This document shows, piece by piece, positions 16,759-26,015 of a stretch of 64,000 bases of DNA. The translations under genes were made by a program, and so were the position numbers. This stretch comes from Lachnospiraceae bacterium (GTDB lineage: Bacteria; Bacillota; Clostridia; Lachnospirales; Lachnospiraceae). The stretch covers positions 180,882 to 244,881 of the forward strand of contig JAFVSN010000031.1 in assembly GCA_017503735.1 (NCBI GenBank), in the 5' to 3' direction. How positions within the stretch are numbered: the stretch's first letter is position 1; each line of letters opens with the position of its first letter. The notes below the pieces were generated by a model. The model did no database searches. It was not told where the DNA came from and saw only the letters and a program-made list of their open reading frames with translations.

Positions 16759-19546
16759 GCGAAACATTGTGCATCATGTGACAAGACAGTACATGAAGAA
16801 AAATAAAAGAAGAACCTTCACCACCTTTTTGGGTATCGTATTTATGGTCATGCTCATGACCTGCGTATTTGTGGGAAAGGATACGGGAGTGGCGTATTTG
16901 GGCGATATAGCGGCGGCCAACGACGGAAAGTGGCATGCCATCGTATATCAGGCGGACAAGGGCGCATATGAGGAAATTAAAGACATCAGGCAGGTAAAGG
17001 AAACCTCGGTTTCTGCGGATTACGGTTGTACGGATTTTACGCAGTCCGCTAATCCGGACCGCCCGTATTTACAGGTAAAGGCTTACGGCACAAAGAACTT
17101 CGACTGGATGAACATTGAATTGACGGAAGGTCGTTTGCCGGAGAAGCCGGGAGAAATTATTTTGAATAAAGACGTTCTGACGGACGGCGGGAAGGTTGCC
17201 ATCGGGGACACGATTTCCGCAAGCTATTTTAAACGTATGATACAGCGTTATGATACGGAAGGAACTACCTTATTTCCTTTTGACCGATTTACGTTGGAAG
17301 GAAACGAGGCAAAGGAAGCACCTCAGGGATTTCCGTATTACGGGGAGAATGACACCTTTTTTGAGACCAAAGTAGCGACGGGAGAAACAGCTACTTATAC
17401 TGTGGTGGGCTTTATGGAATGCCCGGATTTTGAAAAGAGTGGGGCGGGTGCCTATACCGCACTGACATTTCTGGACGAAAAAACGGCGTTACCGGAATGT
17501 TTTAATGTGTCGGTGGTGTTGAATGTGAGACATGCCGGAAGCGCACTGGACCGGTTGGAGGATATCGCAGGGGACTGGACAAAACTGGAAAGCAACAACA
17601 GTGTATTGGCGTTGTCGGGAAATTCCTCCGATAATACCATCAATATAGCAGTGACCGCGTTGTCCGTGTTTTTCATTGTACTGATTATGGCGGCTTCGGT
17701 GGTACTGGTGTATAATGTGTTCAATATGTCTTTTGATGAAAGAAGTAAGTATCTCGGTATGCTTTCTTCGATCGGAGCTACCGGAAAGCAGAAGCGCAGC
17801 AGTGTGTATTACGAAGCGTATTCGTTGCTTCTTCCGGCACTTCCCACCGGGTTCTTTGTAGGACTTTTTGTGGTAAAGGCGGGAATGATGGCATTAAAGC
17901 CGCATATTGATCAAATGTTGAGCATGGAGTATATTGCACGACTTTCTACGGTAAGATTGGATGTTTCTGTGGGCGGTGTCATTGCTACGATTCTGTTGTG
18001 TGTGATTACGGTGGCGATTTCCGCATTCCTTCCGGCTCGGAAAATCAGTAAGGTGGGTCCGATTGAGTGTATTCGGGGCAATGTGGAACAGAAACGTAAA
18101 ACCTATCGTATGAACCGCTTTGCGATCAAACGGTTCGGTGCGGAAGGTATGCTTGCCGGAAATTTTGTGAAGCGGGAAAAGAAAAAGACCAGAGGCTTTA
18201 TCGGTGCCATAACGGTATTTATGGTGATTTTGATTGTGGTATCCTTCGGAACCGAGACGATTACCGAAATGGTGGATTCTTTATTGGAAGGAAATAACAC
18301 CATGGCTTATTGCGCTGATTTTGACTACGAAGTAGCCAGCGGATATTACGATGAGGACGGCGCGATTTACGAAACATTTTGGAGCGGAGTGGCAGAGCAG
18401 CCGGATGTGGAACGTGCGGTGGAATGGGGCTATTCCATGGGCGTAGGCACGATGTCCACGGAAGTGTACAGTCAGGAGTACTGGACGGCGTACCGGACGA
18501 TTTTAGATGAGTACGGCATCACGGATGCGGAATATGAGGAATTGCGCCGGGAAAGTGATCAAACCGTAGTGAGCATGCTTGCGGTGGACGAGGAAACCAT
18601 GGCAAAGCTTGTGAAACGTGCAAATGCAGAAGATACATATGATTTAAATGCAGAGTGTCCACCGGTGTTATTGGTGAAAGAAGGTGAATTGACTACCTAT
18701 AGGATTCGTCACGGGGATGGAGTCCGGGCGAATTATAAGATTTGTGAAGTACAGAACATGACGAACCTGCAAAAAGGCGAGGTAGAGAACTTAACCTTAT
18801 TTAGATGGGATGAGGAAGGAGAATATACCGGTATAGAGTATCCTGTTACCGTGGCGGGATTTGTGGATGAAGAAATGTTAAAGGATGTGGTAGAGTTTCA
18901 TTCGGAAAATCTGTGGCTCATTGTAGGACCGGAAACAGCGGAGAAAATGGGAGTTGCCGTAGAGGGAGAAGGTCGGAATCCTATGCTCCATTGGAGTGGT
19001 ATGATAAAGCTTCGCAGACCGGATGGGGAATTCGGTACCTATTTGTTGGAACAGAGCCGTAGAACGGAGCCAAGAGAGCTTTATGTATTTCGGAACGAAT
19101 CCGTTTCCATTGGAGATATGAAAAGTGCCATTAATGCCGCAATTCGCATTTTACTCATTTGTTTTGTGGTTCTGACTTCCGTGATTTGCATGCTGAACCT
19201 TTACAACTCTGTCCGTGGTCGCATCAGCGGAAAGAGAAAAGAGTTTGCGATTCTTCGTTCCGTGGGTATGACAGAACGCCAGATGTACAAGATGCTTTGC
19301 ATGGAAGCAGGCGGAATTTTATTCCGCAGTGTAGGGATTGCCGTGCTGGTTTCCACCCCGCTCATTCTCTTTGTGGACCGGATGATTTTAAGCTTGTGGG
19401 GCAAGGTGGGCGTAGGCTTCCCGTGGGGTGTATATGCCCTTGCCATTGTGCTGGCGGCAGCGGCAGTATTCGGAATGACGCTTTTTAGTTACCGTATGGA
19501 AAAAAAGGAAAATATACTTGTGGATATACGGTCGGAAAGTGTATAA
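16751..19546 (+). CDS. ABC transporter permease, FtsX family
   Basis: About 931 residues with two FtsX-type modules. TM1 lies near the N-terminus (FLGIVFMVMLMTCVF), followed by a large extracytoplasmic region. A three-helix block starts with LSVFFIVLIMAASVVLVYN; a second module starts with GFIGAITVFMVILIVVSFG, has another large external domain, and ends in a C-terminal three-helix block from ILLICFVVLTSVICML. The start is uncertain: GTG 16751 follows GGGGGGTGG and gives an 8-bp overlap with the ATPase gene; ATG 16718 in the same frame is the alternative. It partners the ATPase. Confidence 0.88.
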   Translation: MSKRNIVHHVTRQYMKKNKRRTFTTFLGIVFMVMLMTCVFVGKDTGVAYLGDIAAANDGKWHAIVYQADKGAYEEIKDIRQVKETSVSADYGCTDFTQSANPDRPYLQVKAYGTKNFDWMNIELTEGRLPEKPGEIILNKDVLTDGGKVAIGDTISASYFKRMIQRYDTEGTTLFPFDRFTLEGNEAKEAPQGFPYYGENDTFFETKVATGETATYTVVGFMECPDFEKSGAGAYTALTFLDEKTALPECFNVSVVLNVRHAGSALDRLEDIAGDWTKLESNNSVLALSGNSSDNTINIAVTALSVFFIVLIMAASVVLVYNVFNMSFDERSKYLGMLSSIGATGKQKRSSVYYEAYSLLLPALPTGFFVGLFVVKAGMMALKPHIDQMLSMEYIARLSTVRLDVSVGGVIATILLCVITVAISAFLPARKISKVGPIECIRGNVEQKRKTYRMNRFAIKRFGAEGMLAGNFVKREKKKTRGFIGAITVFMVILIVVSFGTETITEMVDSLLEGNNTMAYCADFDYEVASGYYDEDGAIYETFWSGVAEQPDVERAVEWGYSMGVGTMSTEVYSQEYWTAYRTILDEYGITDAEYEELRRESDQTVVSMLAVDEETMAKLVKRANAEDTYDLNAECPPVLLVKEGELTTYRIRHGDGVRANYKICEVQNMTNLQKGEVENLTLFRWDEEGEYTGIEYPVTVAGFVDEEMLKDVVEFHSENLWLIVGPETAEKMGVAVEGEGRNPMLHWSGMIKLRRPDGEFGTYLLEQSRRTEPRELYVFRNESVSIGDMKSAINAAIRILLICFVVLTSVICMLNLYNSVRGRISGKRKEFAILRSVGMTERQMYKMLCMEAGGILFRSVGIAVLVSTPLILFVDRMILSLWGKVGVGFPWGVYALAIVLAAAAVFGMTLFSYRMEKKENILVDIRSESV

Positions 19547-19579
19547 TAAAGGTAATAAAAAACGAAGGTGTGAACGGAA

Positions 19580-20275
19580 ATGACGGTTTTTGTCGTAGAA
19601 GATGATGACATTATTTCGGAAGGATTAAAAATATCGTTGGAACAGGAAGGCTATCGTGTTCTGACAGCGTCAACTCAGGCAGATGCAATGGAACTTCTCC
19701 GGAAAAAGGAGGAGTTCCACGTCTGCCTTTTAGACGTGATGCTGCCGGACGGAAACGGCTACGAAATCTGTAAGGAAATCCGGAAAACCAGTGATGTTCC
19801 GGTGCTGTTTCTGACTGCCTGCGACGACGAAGTACATACGGTACTGGCACTGGAGCAGGGCGCGGACGATTATATCGCAAAACCGTTCCGTATTAGAGAA
19901 CTGCTTGCCAGAATGAAGGCGGTGCTTCGCCGGTACGGAAAAGGAGACGGTTCCGATAACAGCGGTGTTGTCAGCACGGTTACGGTGGGTGAAAACCGGG
20001 TGGAGCTTCAGACAGCGAAGGTGTACCGGAACGGAGAGGAAATCATCCTCACCGCCATGGAATACAAGCTTCTGTTGATTTTTATACGAAACCGGGGACA
20101 AATCCTGACCCGTCAGCAGATTTTAAATAACATCTGGGATGAGGGTGGCGATTTTGTCAATGACAATACCCTAAGCGTTTATGTGAAACGGTTACGGAAG
20201 AAGATGGACGATTCGGAGGAGAACGGGTTGATTCGGACGGTGCGAGGCTTGGGTTACCGGATGGAGAAGGAGTAG
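19580..20275 (+). CDS. OmpR-family response regulator
   Basis: 231 residues: receiver domain with acidic pocket EDDD (residues 7-10), phosphorylated Asp52 in LLDVMLPDGNGYE, the conserved Thr near LFLTA and Lys101 in YIAKPF; then a winged-helix DNA-binding domain ending TVRGLGYRMEKE. It lies between the permease and kinase genes and likely activates the upstream ABC transporter genes in response to the drug or peptide being expelled. Confidence 0.93.
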   Translation: MTVFVVEDDDIISEGLKISLEQEGYRVLTASTQADAMELLRKKEEFHVCLLDVMLPDGNGYEICKEIRKTSDVPVLFLTACDDEVHTVLALEQGADDYIAKPFRIRELLARMKAVLRRYGKGDGSDNSGVVSTVTVGENRVELQTAKVYRNGEEIILTAMEYKLLLIFIRNRGQILTRQQILNNIWDEGGDFVNDNTLSVYVKRLRKKMDDSEENGLIRTVRGLGYRMEKE

Positions 20276-20279
20276 GCGT

Positions 20280-21200
20280 ATGACTTGGATTAGTTGGCTG
20301 TTGGCGGGTTTGCTGGCGGTAAGTGTTGCGGTAAGCCTATGGCAGTTTCATTTGTACCGGAAACGGGAGAAGGACACGACGGAACTGATATCGTATCTTA
20401 TGAAGGTGCAGGACCGGCTGGAATTGCCGGAATTGTCCCGGTATTCGGAAGGGCAGTTCGGGATTTTACAAAGCGAGATTTATAAGTTGGTGGCACTGCT
20501 TCGGGAACAATATGCGGGTGAAAAGAAGCAAAAAAAATATCTGGCAGACATGCTGTCGGATATTTCCCATCAAATAAAAACACCTATGACTGCCATCACG
20601 ATTATGAATGATTTGCTGAAGACACCGGAGCTTTCCGAGGAGCAGCGTCTTGCTTATGCGGATAAAATCGACAGCCAGACGGAACGGATTCGGTGGCTCA
20701 TTCGAAACCTCCTTACCATGTCACGTTTGGAGGCGGACATGCTGGAACTGAAATCCGAGGAGATATCCGCGGAAGAACTGTTGGTGGATGTGTTAAATCC
20801 GCTGTATGTGCTGGCAGAGGCAAATGGTGTGAACCTGCGGGTGGAAACCGCACCGGAAATCCGGCTTAGCTGTGACCGGAAGTGGACGGCAGAGGCGTTA
20901 TCCAATATTGTGAAAAATTGTATTGAACACACAAATCGGGACGGAGAAGTATCGGTGACGGTAAAACAGACGAATTTCTCCACCGACCTTACCGTGCGGG
21001 ATACGGGAGAGGGAATTGCAAAAGAGCATCTTCCCTACATATTTCAGCGGTTTTACCGGGCTCCGGGAGCAGCTTCGGATAGTGTGGGAATCGGGTTGTC
21101 CATGTCCAAACAGTTGATTTTGAGGCAGAACGGTACCATAGATGTAAAAAGTGAACTTGGGGTAGGAACGGAGTTTTCGGTCCGGTTGTACCGGAAGTAG
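20280..21200 (+). CDS. Sensor histidine kinase
   Basis: 306 residues. One hydrophobic N-terminal segment (WISWLLAGLLAVSVAVSLW) anchors it with little extracellular sequence, so it may sense through the ABC permease as BceS-type kinases do. Dimerisation box DISHQIKTPM with His97; ATP-binding motifs are NIVKNCIEHT (N box), VRDTGEGI (G1), FQRFYR (F box) and GIGLSMSKQL (G2). It starts 4 nt after the response regulator stop, as expected for a cognate pair. Confidence 0.92.
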   Translation: MTWISWLLAGLLAVSVAVSLWQFHLYRKREKDTTELISYLMKVQDRLELPELSRYSEGQFGILQSEIYKLVALLREQYAGEKKQKKYLADMLSDISHQIKTPMTAITIMNDLLKTPELSEEQRLAYADKIDSQTERIRWLIRNLLTMSRLEADMLELKSEEISAEELLVDVLNPLYVLAEANGVNLRVETAPEIRLSCDRKWTAEALSNIVKNCIEHTNRDGEVSVTVKQTNFSTDLTVRDTGEGIAKEHLPYIFQRFYRAPGAASDSVGIGLSMSKQLILRQNGTIDVKSELGVGTEFSVRLYRK

Positions 21201-21218
21201 TGTGAAAGGAGAAGGCTT

Positions 21219-23531
21219 ATGAAATTCAGTAACGGATGTTGGCTACAAAAGGAAGGGGTGCAGTTGTTTGCCCCGGCGGAAGCGTATTTTATCACGAAAA
21301 CGGACACCGAGGTGACCATCTGTGCACCGACGAGCCGTGTGTACAATAAAGGATGTACCCTGGGCGGCATTAACCTGACGGTAAAGGTAAGTTCTCCGCG
21401 GAAGGACGTATTGCGGGTGCAGACCTACCACCACTTGGGAGCGGTGGTTAAGGAGCCGGCGTTTGAGCTTACCATGCAGGAATGTCCTCTTACTGTGACG
21501 GAGGATGAAGGGAAAATCGTGGTGGAAAGCGGCAGCCTTTCTCTCGTGATTACGAAGGAACCGTGGTCCATGACTTATCTAAGAAACGGTAAGGTGTTGA
21601 CCAAGAGCACCGGTAAGGACCTGGCGCTGGTGAAGACCGACTGGAAGGGCGATTATTACGATAAGGGCGACAATGTGGATACGTACATTCGTCAGCAACT
21701 TTCCCTTGGAGTAGGGGAGCTTTTGTACGGTACCGGCGAGCATTTTACTCCTTTTGTAAAGAACGGTCAGAGTATCGATATTTGGAACGAGGACGGCGGC
21801 ACCAGCACGGAACAGGCCTACAAAAACATTCCGTTCTATGTGTCCAATAAGAATTATGGTGTATTGGTAAATCACCCGGAAAAGGTGTCCTTTGAGCTGG
21901 GTACCGAGATGGTGACAAGAGCAGAATTCTCCGTAGAGGGCGGCTATCTGGACTACTTCCTGTTTGCGGGAGATTCCATGAAGGATGTACTGGTGGCCTA
22001 TACGGATTTGACGGGCAAACCGTCCCTGCCGGCACCGTGGACCTTCGGTTTGTGGCTGTCTACTTCTTTTACCACCAGCTACGACGAAGCAACGGTTATG
22101 AGCTTTATCGACGGCATGTTAGAACGGGGCATCCCGCTTCGGACCTTCCATTTTGACTGCTGTTGGATGAAGGAATTCCATTGGTCGGATTTTGTGTGGG
22201 ATGAGCGGGTATTTCCGGACCCGGAGGGGATGTTAAAAAGAATTAAGGAGAAGGGCTTAAATATTTGCGTTTGGATTAATTCCTACATCGGTCAGGAATC
22301 CAAACTCTTTGCGGAGGGCATGGAGAAGGGCTGCTTTATCAAACGTCCCAACGGTCAGGTGTACCAGTGGGATATGTGGCAGCCGGGCATGGCCATCGTG
22401 GACTTTACCAATCCGGCGGCATACGCATGGTTTCAGGAGAAACTGGAAGTACTCCTTGATATGGGCGTGGACTGCTTTAAGACGGACTTCGGTGAGCGTA
22501 TCCCGACAGAGGCGGTGTACTTTGACGGCTCCGACCCGAAGAAAATGCACAACTACTATACCCATTTATATAACAAATGCGTTTACGAGCTGTTGGAACG
22601 GAAGCGCGGAACAGGCGAAGCGGTGCTGTTTGCCCGTTCCGCAACCGTGGGCGGACAGCGGTTCCCGGTACACTGGGGCGGCGACTGCTGGTCGGACTAC
22701 GAATCCATGGAAGAAAGCCTGCGAGGCGGTTTGTCGTTACTCATGAGCGGCTTCGGTTTCTGGGCTCACGACATCGGCGGATTCGAGCATACCTCCACCC
22801 CGGATGTGTACAAGCGTTGGGTGGCTTTCGGCCTCCTTTCCTCCCACAGCCGTTTGCACGGCAGTACTTCTTACCGGGTACCGTGGGTGTACGATGAGGA
22901 AGCGGTGGATGTGTGCCGGTTCTTCACCCGCCTGAAAGCAAAACTGATGCCGTACCTGTACGAGACGGCCATTTATACCAGCAACACCGGCATCCCGACC
23001 ATGCGCAGCATGGTACTGGAATTCCCGGAGGACCGCAACTGTAGTTACTTAGACAAGCAGTACATGTTGGGTGACAGCCTTTTGGTAGCTCCGATTTTCC
23101 GTGAGGACGGCATCGCCGAATACTACCTGCCGGACGGCACCTGGACCAACTTCTTCACCGGCAAGGAATACGAGGGCGGCAAGTGGTACAGCGAGTACCA
23201 TGATTACTGCAGTATCCCGTTGATGGTAAAAGAGGGCTCCATTATCGCTCTCGGCGCAAAGGATGACGGCCCGGATTATGACTATGCCGACGGCGTGGAA
23301 TTAAGAGTGTACGGTTTGAAGGATGGAATGACTCTGAAAAAGAGTGTGTACAGCATGACGAAGGAAGAAGACATTGTGCTTACCGTAAGTCAGAAGGACG
23401 GCAAGGTGGAGTTTGACGTAGAGGCTGAGGAAGGAAAAGCATTTACGGTAAGACTTATGAACCGGAAAGTGGAAGCTGTTGAGGGGGCGAAGGTAACGGT
23501 AGATGGGGAAGATACGGTGGTGGAGTTTTAA
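21219..23531 (+). CDS. yicI: GH31 alpha-xylosidase
   Basis: 770-residue glycoside hydrolase family 31 enzyme, closely patterned on E. coli YicI, which releases alpha-linked xylose from xyloglucan oligosaccharides. Catalytic nucleophile Asp423 in FKTDFGERIPTEAVYFDGS and acid/base Asp489 in HWGGDCWSDYESM are 66 residues apart, the same spacing as in YicI. Also LLSSHSRLHGSTSYRVPW and QYMLGDSLLVAPIF. No signal peptide, so it acts on imported oligosaccharides. ATG 21219 follows GAAAGGAGAAGG. It starts 19 nt after the kinase gene but ends in its own terminator. Confidence 0.95.
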   Translation: MKFSNGCWLQKEGVQLFAPAEAYFITKTDTEVTICAPTSRVYNKGCTLGGINLTVKVSSPRKDVLRVQTYHHLGAVVKEPAFELTMQECPLTVTEDEGKIVVESGSLSLVITKEPWSMTYLRNGKVLTKSTGKDLALVKTDWKGDYYDKGDNVDTYIRQQLSLGVGELLYGTGEHFTPFVKNGQSIDIWNEDGGTSTEQAYKNIPFYVSNKNYGVLVNHPEKVSFELGTEMVTRAEFSVEGGYLDYFLFAGDSMKDVLVAYTDLTGKPSLPAPWTFGLWLSTSFTTSYDEATVMSFIDGMLERGIPLRTFHFDCCWMKEFHWSDFVWDERVFPDPEGMLKRIKEKGLNICVWINSYIGQESKLFAEGMEKGCFIKRPNGQVYQWDMWQPGMAIVDFTNPAAYAWFQEKLEVLLDMGVDCFKTDFGERIPTEAVYFDGSDPKKMHNYYTHLYNKCVYELLERKRGTGEAVLFARSATVGGQRFPVHWGGDCWSDYESMEESLRGGLSLLMSGFGFWAHDIGGFEHTSTPDVYKRWVAFGLLSSHSRLHGSTSYRVPWVYDEEAVDVCRFFTRLKAKLMPYLYETAIYTSNTGIPTMRSMVLEFPEDRNCSYLDKQYMLGDSLLVAPIFREDGIAEYYLPDGTWTNFFTGKEYEGGKWYSEYHDYCSIPLMVKEGSIIALGAKDDGPDYDYADGVELRVYGLKDGMTLKKSVYSMTKEEDIVLTVSQKDGKVEFDVEAEEGKAFTVRLMNRKVEAVEGAKVTVDGEDTVVEF

Positions 23532-23574
23532 GAGTTTATGGTTTGAATGATTTTGGGGAGATATAGGAATAGAG

Positions 23575-23605
23575 GACCTGTCGCAGAGATGTGACAGGTC
23601 TTTTT
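23575..23605 (+). terminator. Terminator after the alpha-xylosidase gene
   Basis: GACCTGTC, loop of about 10 nt, GACAGGTC, then TTTTT. Confidence 0.88.
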
Positions 23606-23609
23606 GCAC

Positions 23610-23733
23610 AAAAAAGAAACGAGCAACCTTTTCCGGCCCGAAGGCTTTACTCAGTAACAAAACCCGTTTCTGAAAGGGAAGCGAGCTACCCGTTTGGACC
23701 GTAAGGCCGTACACGACACAAAACCCGCTTCTT
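23610..23733 (-). ncRNA. Candidate minus-strand small RNA with a tandem structured motif
   Basis: Two about 55-nt units (23616-23670 and 23678-23731) share conserved blocks. On the minus strand each starts GAARCGGGTTTTGT and ends GCTCGYTTC, and the closing stems co-vary (GAAACG/CGTTTC versus GAAGCG/CGCTTC). Each has a small inner hairpin (GCC TTCG GGC; GGCC TTAC GGTC). The second unit runs into six T residues, forming an intrinsic terminator, and a consensus promoter lies just upstream. No minus-strand gene follows, so it appears to be a free-standing RNA of about 124 nt. Family not recognised. Confidence 0.65.
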
Positions 23734-23739
23734 GAATTT

Positions 23740-23768
23740 ATGATATGCGGTGGGGGAGGAAAAGTCAA
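23740..23768 (-). promoter_or_regulatory. Promoter of the tandem-motif small RNA
   Basis: Read on minus: TTGACT (23768-23763), 17-bp spacer, TATCAT (23745-23740). Confidence 0.75.
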
Positions 23769-23779
23769 GAGGGAAATGG

Positions 23780-23807
23780 GATAACGTTCAATATATTGAA
23801 CGTTATC
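23780..23807. promoter_or_regulatory. 28-nt perfect palindrome, possible operator
   Basis: GATAACGTTCAATA joined directly to its own complement, with no loop and no T tail, 11 bp upstream of the minus-strand -35 box. This looks more like a dimeric repressor site than a terminator. The rest of the gene-free stretch 23808-24111 holds only the plus promoter and leader of the repeat-protein gene. Confidence 0.45.
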
Positions 23808-23922
23808 GAAAAAATCAGTATGGGCAAAATTTGCACGAACTGGTGAAAATGTGGGGTGAATAATTTTTTTTACGGTCAGAGATGAGATGTAGGTAGTATA
23901 TGGGCGAGATGGTCGAAAAGTA

Positions 23923-23951
23923 TTCACATTTGTAGGGATGTGTGATATAAT
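23923..23951 (+). promoter_or_regulatory. Promoter for the YTGPGGG-repeat protein gene
   Basis: -35 TTCACA (23923-23928), 17-bp spacer, -10 TATAAT (23946-23951). It implies a leader of roughly 150 nt. Confidence 0.7.
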
Positions 23952-24111
23952 AAGATTGTCGTCATGTATATGGGAAATTTGTATGGTGTGAAAAATTGTG
24001 TATATGACACGGTAAGAAGTTGCTTTTTGAAAGAAAGTTCGGAAAATAAAGGGTTGTGGGAGCTTGAGAGAGGGTTTTTATAAAATATTAAACAGGAGGT
24101 TAGAAAAAGAT

Positions 24112-24543
24112 ATGGCAAAATATTGGATTAGAAATATGTATACAGGTCCGGGAGGCGGAGCGTATACGGGTCCAGGAGGTGGATTATATACAGGTCCGGG
24201 AGGAGGGGCATATACGGGTCCAGGAGGCGGAATGTATACGGGTCCAGGAGGAGGAGCATATACAGGCCCAGGAGGCGGACTATACACGGGTCCAGGAGGA
24301 GGGGCATATACAGGTCCGGGAGGAGGATTGTATACAGGTCCAGGAGGAGGCCTATATACAGGTCCGGGAGGAGGCCTATATACAGGTCCGGGAGGAGGGA
24401 TGTATACTGGTCCGGATGCAGAACCATATATGGCTATACATCCACCCTTTCCACTATTTGCTAAAGAATTACATAAGATGGGTATGCATCGAGAAGCAAA
24501 TATGATAGAAGATGCTTTGAAAAGCATAGGATGGCGATTTTAA
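24112..24543 (+). CDS. YTGPGGG octapeptide-repeat protein
   Basis: 143 residues. After a 9-residue lead (MAKYWIRNM) come eleven exact copies of YTGPGGGx, where x is Ala, Leu or Met, then a degenerate twelfth (YTGPDAEP). A C-terminal tail of about 45 residues, PFPLFAKELHKMG with a helical REANMIEDALKSIGW, may be a helical hairpin. The 24-nt DNA repeats vary at third positions, so the peptide is under selection. ATG 24112 follows AGGAGG. Glycine/proline-rich repeats suggest an extended or polymerising structure. I know no assigned function. It is the first AT-rich gene and marks the edge of the defence island. Confidence 0.8.
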   Translation: MAKYWIRNMYTGPGGGAYTGPGGGLYTGPGGGAYTGPGGGMYTGPGGGAYTGPGGGLYTGPGGGAYTGPGGGLYTGPGGGLYTGPGGGLYTGPGGGMYTGPDAEPYMAIHPPFPLFAKELHKMGMHREANMIEDALKSIGWRF

Positions 24544-24702
24544 AGGAATTTTCAGTTTGACTGTGGTATCAACTTTAATATACCTCCCATGCATTAGTGT
24601 ATGGGATAGTAATATATTAAATAATACCGATTTTTATATATTGAAATAAAAAGAATTGAAAAAGATTCTGGATTTTGAGCTGTGGCATGGTTGAGAAGAG
24701 AG

Positions 24703-24750
24703 AATAGCATTTCGGCAGTAAATAACGTTTGCTGCCGGAATGCTATTTTG
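24703..24750. terminator. Terminator-like hairpin between the repeat protein and HEPN genes
   Basis: 16-bp stem, AATAGCATTTCGGCAG (24703-24718) with CTGCCGGAATGCTATT (24732-24747) and one G-T wobble, followed by TTTT. Confidence 0.65.
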
Positions 24751-24830
24751 GAATGAGTCAATTGTCGATGTATGCTTTGTATAATAATCATTCTTTGATA
24801 TAATTAGATTAAAGATAAAAGGAGATATTT

Positions 24831-26000
24831 ATGAACGAAGAAAAAAGGTTTTATGTTCATCTATGTAGCAAAGAATATGAAGTTAGTACGAGAATTTCAT
24901 TTAGAGATTTGAGAAAAATTCAAGAAGCTAAGGAAGATAGTGCAATAGATTTTCAAAAAACTTTTGCTGATTTAGTTTATGAAAAAATCGAGGAAGAAAG
25001 TAAGCCAGTAGTGGATGATATATATTCGGATGAAAAATTAAAATTATGTGCAGAGAAGTTTGTTTCGATAGATAGCAAAGTAGAAGAATTTTATAAGGTT
25101 AATCAAGAAAGAATGGGACTTTATGAGGCGGTACTCACTTCAATCTATGAGAAATACGATGAAGAGTTTAAAGAATTGGTAAAAGGACTTCCGAAGATAA
25201 ACAATGAAGCATTAGCAGGGATTTCTGCTACACTAAATGCTTTTAGACAATCTATCGTTAAAATAGTGACATCCCCCATGATGGAAAATATTGCGAAAAT
25301 AGCAGCACAAGTATCAGAGACACTAGGCAGTATTGCAGTAAATATAGGGGAAATGATGCAAAATATAAAAATTCCTACTATTTCTGAAGAGAGAAAAGAG
25401 GAATTGAGGGTGGCTTATAGGGCGTGGGGAAGTTATGGATGGACGGTCATGCCTGATTTACCGTTGTCTGTTTTTTTAGACTGTCCTGTGGATATAAAAG
25501 AAGCAAATAAGTTAGCCTTAAGTTATTGTACAAATAAGGACATGGAAAAATTGTTTGATATTCTTCGTGATATGAAAGATGTAAAAATGTCGGATTTAGG
25601 GGAAGCAATATTTGATTTTAAGCATAAACAGTATAAGTCATGTGCATTGATCTTGTTTGGGCTTATTGATGCAAAATTAATTAGACTACAACAAAAAGAT
25701 AAAAATCCAAATGGTAAGTGGCGTGCGGTGGGACAAAGCGCGGCTAATAAAGTTCTGGATAATATAAAAAGAGAACAGGATTTAGAGAAGAAATTTTTCT
25801 TGTTACTGGATTATGAAAACATCCTTGCATGCTTAAATATTGTTTTTGCGAATGCCAGGGATTTTAGAAAGCAACCTATTGTGATTAATAGAAATTTTAT
25901 AGACCATGGAATGATGACCAAGAAGGTAATTAGAAAAGATTGTGTTCAATTGTTTCTATTATTTTACAACTTGTTGATGTTTATAGATTTTGCATCGTAA
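24831..26000 (+). CDS. Unknown protein with a C-terminal HEPN-like RNase motif
   Basis: 389 residues, AT-rich codons. The N-terminal half is helical and charged with an amphipathic stretch (ENIAKIAAQVSETLGSIAV); there is a conserved-looking YGWTVMPDLPLSVF near residue 205; the C-terminal third is all-helical and contains R354-NFID-H359-G, matching the R-x4-H signature of HEPN ribonucleases such as those of Abi and ApeA-type phage defence. No membrane segment of convincing length. ATG 24831 follows AAAGGAGAT and a TATAAT at 24799-24804. A second HEPN-like gene follows at 16 nt, then Gabija. The HEPN assignment rests on motif and helical context only. Confidence 0.6.
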   Translation: MNEEKRFYVHLCSKEYEVSTRISFRDLRKIQEAKEDSAIDFQKTFADLVYEKIEEESKPVVDDIYSDEKLKLCAEKFVSIDSKVEEFYKVNQERMGLYEAVLTSIYEKYDEEFKELVKGLPKINNEALAGISATLNAFRQSIVKIVTSPMMENIAKIAAQVSETLGSIAVNIGEMMQNIKIPTISEERKEELRVAYRAWGSYGWTVMPDLPLSVFLDCPVDIKEANKLALSYCTNKDMEKLFDILRDMKDVKMSDLGEAIFDFKHKQYKSCALILFGLIDAKLIRLQQKDKNPNGKWRAVGQSAANKVLDNIKREQDLEKKFFLLLDYENILACLNIVFANARDFRKQPIVINRNFIDHGMMTKKVIRKDCVQLFLLFYNLLMFIDFAS

Positions 26001-26015
26001 AGTGAGGAGGATATC

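Noticed and set aside
23301-23927. 208-codon minus-strand open frame
   Set aside because: It overlaps the GH31 3' end, a terminator and the structured RNA motif; composition is low-complexity and no start signal is visible.
24137-24420. Regular 24-nt repeats resembling a repeat array or CRISPR-like tract
   Set aside because: Units are contiguous with no spacers and translate in one frame as YTGPGGGx with third-base changes; this is a coding repeat. The open frames on the other strand and other phases are shadows of it.
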